Source: Tubiluchus corallicola
Lineage: Eukaryota; Priapulida; Priapulimorpha; Priapulimorphida; Tubiluchidae
Length of the DNA stretch: 64,000 nt
Assembly: GCA_030141605.1 (NCBI GenBank)
Contig: JAQGDQ010000357.1
Coordinates: forward strand, 127,501 to 191,500
Direction of reading: 5' to 3'
The translations under genes were made by a program, and so were the position numbers. The notes beneath the pieces are model-generated. The model saw only the letters and a program-made list of their open reading frames with translations. It was not told the origin of the DNA and did not search any database. This document shows positions 37,501 through 43,500 of the stretch, one piece after another (positions within the stretch are counted from its first letter, which is position 1; the number at the start of each line of letters is the position of its first letter).

Positions 37501-40500
37501 TCGTGAAAAAATATGGGTTGCCTTCTGAAAATTTATAAACCCATGAAGTACAGTGACCTGAAACACTAACTGAAAGAGCATGCTGCATCGACCAAACTAG
37601 GTAAAATCAATGTCAACAGTATGCATTTACAGAGCAAAAGATTATGTTTGGTACAGATTATATTGTCCTACACTTACACACTTGCCTTTTATAGGCTTAC
37701 TCTTTGGTCTTAAACACCCTTGCAAAACTAAATCCTCATTAATCCGAGTTATCATTTAGAGGGATAACTTACCTTGTAGCACGACATCTCCTTCCTGTTT
37801 AGTTGTATCCCTGCAGTTAAGTAACACTGCTGCTGTCTTTTGGGGATCTTTTGAATCTTTTCTCTTTTGACACATCTATAGCAAATGTAGAAAAACCTTA
37901 TAAGTGCTCCACTTTTCAAAAACAAAAACTTTATGTTTATATTTGCCTTGACCAAACCAACAATATTCTAAGCATGAAGCAATCAAGCTTTTCAAGCAAA
38001 TACACTGCGCCTGAGAGCAAGCTGACTGCCATTAAGTTAAGTCACAAAATGCCAACAAATGAAACCTGTTAAATAGCTATTCACAAATTGATATCAATGT
38101 GTTAATATTATGCGCATAAGAAGATTACTAACTTCATATTGGTGCGTCAAGTACAGACCAGCAGCGGTGGAGATTAGTGATCATTAGTGACCAAAAAATA
38201 GTGATCACTTGTGCTTCTTTTTCAAACAGCGGTGAGGGGTGGAAAAGTTGTGCTTTCTCTTTTTTGTTGTTGTAGTAGCAGCTGTTATAAACAAACTGTT
38301 CTGCTTACAAATAGTTCATTATTTAAGAAACTGATTTGTCGTGGGGAAAACGAATCCTTTAAATAAAACGGCAGCCAGCGCCCACTTAAGAAAACATGAC
38401 ATTTATTCAGTCAGGTACAAGATCTGCAATGTTTCGACATGGTTACGTGTCATGTTTACAAAAACAATTATCTAACTAAAAATATAGTATAAAAGATGTA
38501 TACAAAGATCAACACTGTGACAAGCAAACACGACAATACTAAATAGCAAACTTACATATTGTGTTACATAAAACCAGAAAACAGAAAAATACAGTTTAGG
38601 TTATTGTTGCGTAAACATGACATGTAATCATGTCGAAACGTTGCACGTCGTATCTGAATAAAAACCATGTCTTTTCTTAAGTGGGTACTGGCTGTTATTT
38701 TTATTTTGTGTTCAGTATTTGTATTCATATATACAGCAATTTTCTTCAAGTTTTGGGTACAAACAGCGACTGCCGTTTCCATCAAACATCGAAGTGTTTT
38801 AATGTTATCATATCTGCTGTTGTCAACATACTTAAATCACCAATCACTTCATTCCAGAAAAAGGAATATTTACGAGAATCCTTTTTCAGCCTACATAAAC
38901 CAAAAACGAAAAAACATGAATGTCCACTTACACTAGCCCAGGTTTCATGCAAAAGATGAGGCAGAAACACACTGATGTAGTCATCAATGTTGTGGTAGTG
39001 AGTTGTAATGGCACATATTGTTGTCTGATGTAATTTTGCTAGTAAGTCTGGCGGTGGTGTATCACATTCTGAAATAAACCACAATTCTTTAACTCCATTA
39101 TGTGTACAAAAACATACACATGGTTGCAAGGCACAATATTAACGGTCGAGTATAAATGTTTATGCAATGTACCAAGCGAGGAAGCATCTTATGATGCATG
39201 CCCAAATTCGTAGTTTTTCCATCACGAACACAAATTAGACTCAAGCAGAGAAAACCAGATTTTAATACTCTAAAACAAAGATAGGCAATGTGAAGCATAC
39301 TTAGTTGCTGATCCAGCCAGAGATTATTCCAGTGAAGTATTGGTTGAAGAAAGTGCTCTCGAGTCCATTTTGAATGATGATCACTCGGTTGTCGCCTTCG
39401 AAAAGAAGACTGCTGGTAAACATTTAACACTTCTTGAGCAAAAGGTTTGGAAATACAAAGCTTCTTCGATGGTGGTGGTTTATCCTGCTGTTGAAGCTGT
39501 CGAGGCAAACATAGTCTGGGATCATGCAGACCCACATCTTTTTCAGTTTTCACGTCTGCCTGGTCATTGCACACCATCCATTTTTTCCTTTTCCGAAAGC
39601 GTAAAGATGTGGTGGAACTGACCTTATTTATCTCATTAACTTTTGTAGTATCTTTAACAGCATTATCAGGAACAGCTCTTGAATCTTTATCCCTTAAATG
39701 TTTTAAAGAGTCCCTAGTTTGGCTTTCTTTCCAAAGTTCAAAATTCTTGTGTACCTTGTGTTGTGTCACCTCTGAACAGCAAAGGGAATCATATTCTGTT
39801 GCTTTACCATTTTTTGTTGTGTCAAAGCCATTTTCTCGAAATCTTGATGTGTGACTAACCCGCCTGCTTTTATTTCGACTTGAACATTCAACATCAGTGA
39901 CAGCAACATTTTCTTTACTTTTTGCATCAGCAGCTGACAACATACATGTCACTTTTTCTTCATGTTTACCTAAACAAAGTGAATATAAAAAAGATACAGA
40001 AGCATGTCAAAAATATAAATATAAAGCTCTAACTTTAAATTTGCCTGAATGACAAGCAATGTGTCAAATTAGCTAACACGGACACTGCAAATGCAACAAA
40101 AATGCAACTTCGTTCTTTGTTACTAAATCTAGATCTAGATCTAGCAGGAATTTTATTTATACCAATTTCTGAGGAACTCTTCTTGAACTGTTTTTCCTCA
40201 GCATTTTTAGCAGGCTTGACTGGCATTTTGGCTGTTATGTTCCACTTCTGAAATGAAAAACACGCGTACTTATATAGCAGAAAATGTCAGACTATACAGC
40301 ATACAGAAATGCAAAATACCAGAAGAGCAATATTGTACGGTTTAGCTAATTTATGACTGCAATTATGTGAAACGAGACAGTCATTTGCATAAAATACTAT
40401 TGAATAGAAATAATAAACTTATATTGGAATAGCAATAATAAATGATTTAAAATAAGACTGAATTGTTTTTTGTATTCTTTTAGTGTTGCAAGTTCACGGC

Positions 40501-43500
40501 CAGCAACATAAATGCAAATGAGTAATAAAAAAATAAAAAATTAACTTACTTTTTCACTAAATGTAGCTTTATGATGTTCATGTTTCTCCATCCTTTGATT
40601 TCTGCTTTTTCTGGCAACACTTTTCTGTTTCTTTTTGTTTGCATGTTTTTCCAGACTTTCATCACATCTACTAATTTTATCAGATATTTCCTTTGCACGT
40701 TGCTTGTTTATCTTTTGCCTACGACTTGGTGAATGGCTACTTAAGGGCAACTGCGGCAAGTACGTTGTCGTACTCTGCACATTGTTTTCAGTGATTTTGT
40801 GTATTACATCATCTAAATTTTTTTTTGGTTTGGCAATGTTAGCTTTGTCACTGTAATCATGCTCACAGAACTTGTTTGTCGAATTGCCTATTACTGCATC
40901 AGACAGCATTTGGGAAAGAGTATCCTCGAAGCTCAGAGGTGAAGTGCGTCGCTCACAGTCAAGTAATTCTTCATATGGTGAATCTATATTCTGGTTTTCT
41001 AGGCTAGGCTCCTGACTTCCCTCCCGTGCAGTACTTTTAAACTGATCCAGTTTAAAATCAACAACTTCTTCATTAGCAACATGAAGTGACGATACATCAG
41101 CAGACATGTAGCCATTCACCATACCTAGATGACTGTCTTTTGGGATCCTGTCTTCTGTTTCCTGTGGGTGTTCCTGCTTCTCTTTCTCATGTTCATGACT
41201 TTTAAACTGATCTAATACTGACAATGCATTAACATCTTCTTCATTGGCAGCATGCATCAATTTCTCATCATTTTGTTCAACATCTTCATCTGTACCATCT
41301 GCTGGTTTCTTTTCGTCTTCATCATTTGGTTCACAAAAATCGTCAGGCAAAAATTCAAATGAAATTCCACTACTGACACTTTCACAGTCATCGACAGCAT
41401 CAGCAAGTTCTTCTTTTATTGCGCTGTCATTAAAAACCTGAGACAATACTAGACAGTCTTCATCCGAATCGATAACAATGATTTCTTCTTCTTTAGAAAA
41501 TACTGATAAAGCACTAACATCTTCTTCATTGGCAGCATGCACCAATTTCTCATCATTTTGCTCAAGATCTTCATCAATATCATGTGCTAGTTTCTTTTGG
41601 TTTTTATCATGATCACGTGCTTCACAAAAATCATCAGACAAAAATTCAAAAGAAATGGCACTACTGACACTTCTACAGTCATCGACATCACCAACAACTT
41701 TTTTATTTACTGTGTTATCATTAGAAACCTTAGACAATACCAGACAGTCTTCACCGGAATCAATAACGATGACTTCTTTTTTAGAAAACATGTCTTCCTG
41801 TTTCAGATCTTCATTAGATTTCTGAATGTTACTGCTATTGCTGCTTTGCAAATTTATTTCCTGCTGATCATCCTGTTTAAGAACCTCACCAAATTTCTGA
41901 ATCTGAGTGCCGATGCTGCTTTCCAAATTTGGACCGTGCATATCATCCAATTTGAGGACTGCATTAGATTCCTGATTATTACTGCTACTATTGTTAAGTA
42001 AAGCTGTTTCCTGGAGATTTTCTGAAGCTGCGCTAGACATATCACATTTGTTGTCACCAGAGATATCACGTACTGCTGTCTGTTGCGAAACCACAATAGC
42101 ATAATCTGACATGAATGTTGTGGTTAATTCCCTAGGTTTTATAAGAGTAAGTTTATTATGCCAGTTAATCATATCATTCATAAGAATCCCATAGTCAGGA
42201 TCCTTATAATACATAATTCGCCTCAAGACTGGTTGATCTTCCTCTAAATCATCTGGAAGTAATATGCTTTCCTCATCCATGCATGTATCAATCTCATCTT
42301 TTTCAGTATTTAATTGTACAACTTTTTTGTCATTTTCCTCTGACGACTGCAAAGAATTTGCATTCTTTGTCTCAGTACAGGAACGTTCTGTTTCACTGGT
42401 TATTCTATCTGGCTCTATCTCATTTGTGACAGGACTTGCAGAATTATCAAAAATGTCTGAAACTGATTCAGAAGTTTGGCATGCATCTGACAAAACTTCA
42501 ACTGGATCAGCACATTCCAATATAACAGATTCTAAATTAGACATGTTGCTATTATACGGATTAGCTTTAACAGGTTGCTCAAAAAAGTTCTGATTCATTT
42601 GTTCTTGTTCTGGATGTCCAATTTTCTTTTGAGAGGCATGGGAATGTCCAAGCTTAAGTGAGTTATCATTTTCCTGTCTCCTTGGTTTACCAGCCGTAGA
42701 CTTTTTGGCAAAAAACCTCATAACTGAAACAGCCATTTTTCCAGTCGACTTTCTTGCAAAATGTTTTGGTCGGTGGGAAGTAGACGCAGGGTAAAACTTT
42801 GAGGCATCACTGCCGACAACAGCCTTAACATTCATAAGCTTTTCGCAAGGCAAGTCTGATCCATGCATGTCATTGAGTTGCTGTTGTCTTTTCTTACTCA
42901 ATTTGCCTGTAGATTTTTGTGCAAAATGACGCAAATTATTATTAACTAACTCATTTTGCTTGAACAACAACGGTTTGAGCACTGGCTGTTCTTCAACTTG
43001 GACCATGCTTCCTATATGGTCAGGCTCAAAAATAACTTCTGGCCCTTCATCACTGCTACAAGAGTACCTTTGGAATTTCTGAGATTTGTTGACTAGATCA
43101 GTATTTCTAGAGTCTCTATCTTGAATAACATCTTGCAATCGAAGACAATCACCAGATGAACACTGTGTTGTATGATTCTCTAGTTTTTCCTCAGATCCAC
43201 AGGAAGAGTCACTGGAAGAATCACTTTCAATTATTCGTTTTAACCTTTTCCGAGCATTGGGTGATTTCCACTTAGCAGTTTCTGAAAGATTTGCAATAGA
43301 TGCATTTAACGAAAAGTTATTTTTTGTGGAAACAAAATTTGCAAGCAAGTTTCTGCCTTGAATAGACATTTTCCGTAATTCACAGTAACACATCTTTTCC
43401 AACTGACAGACATTAACTCGAGTTGATTTTAATCCACAATTGGGCAATGGAGAACTACAGCTCACTTGTGGATCGACAAAATGTGATGGTTGTTGTGGCA

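Noticed and set aside
6340-38700. Hammerhead ribozyme or Penelope-like origin for the TTTCGACA hairpins
   Set aside because: No CTGATGA box is found near the GAAAC motif in either copy; TTAA-flanked MITE fits better.
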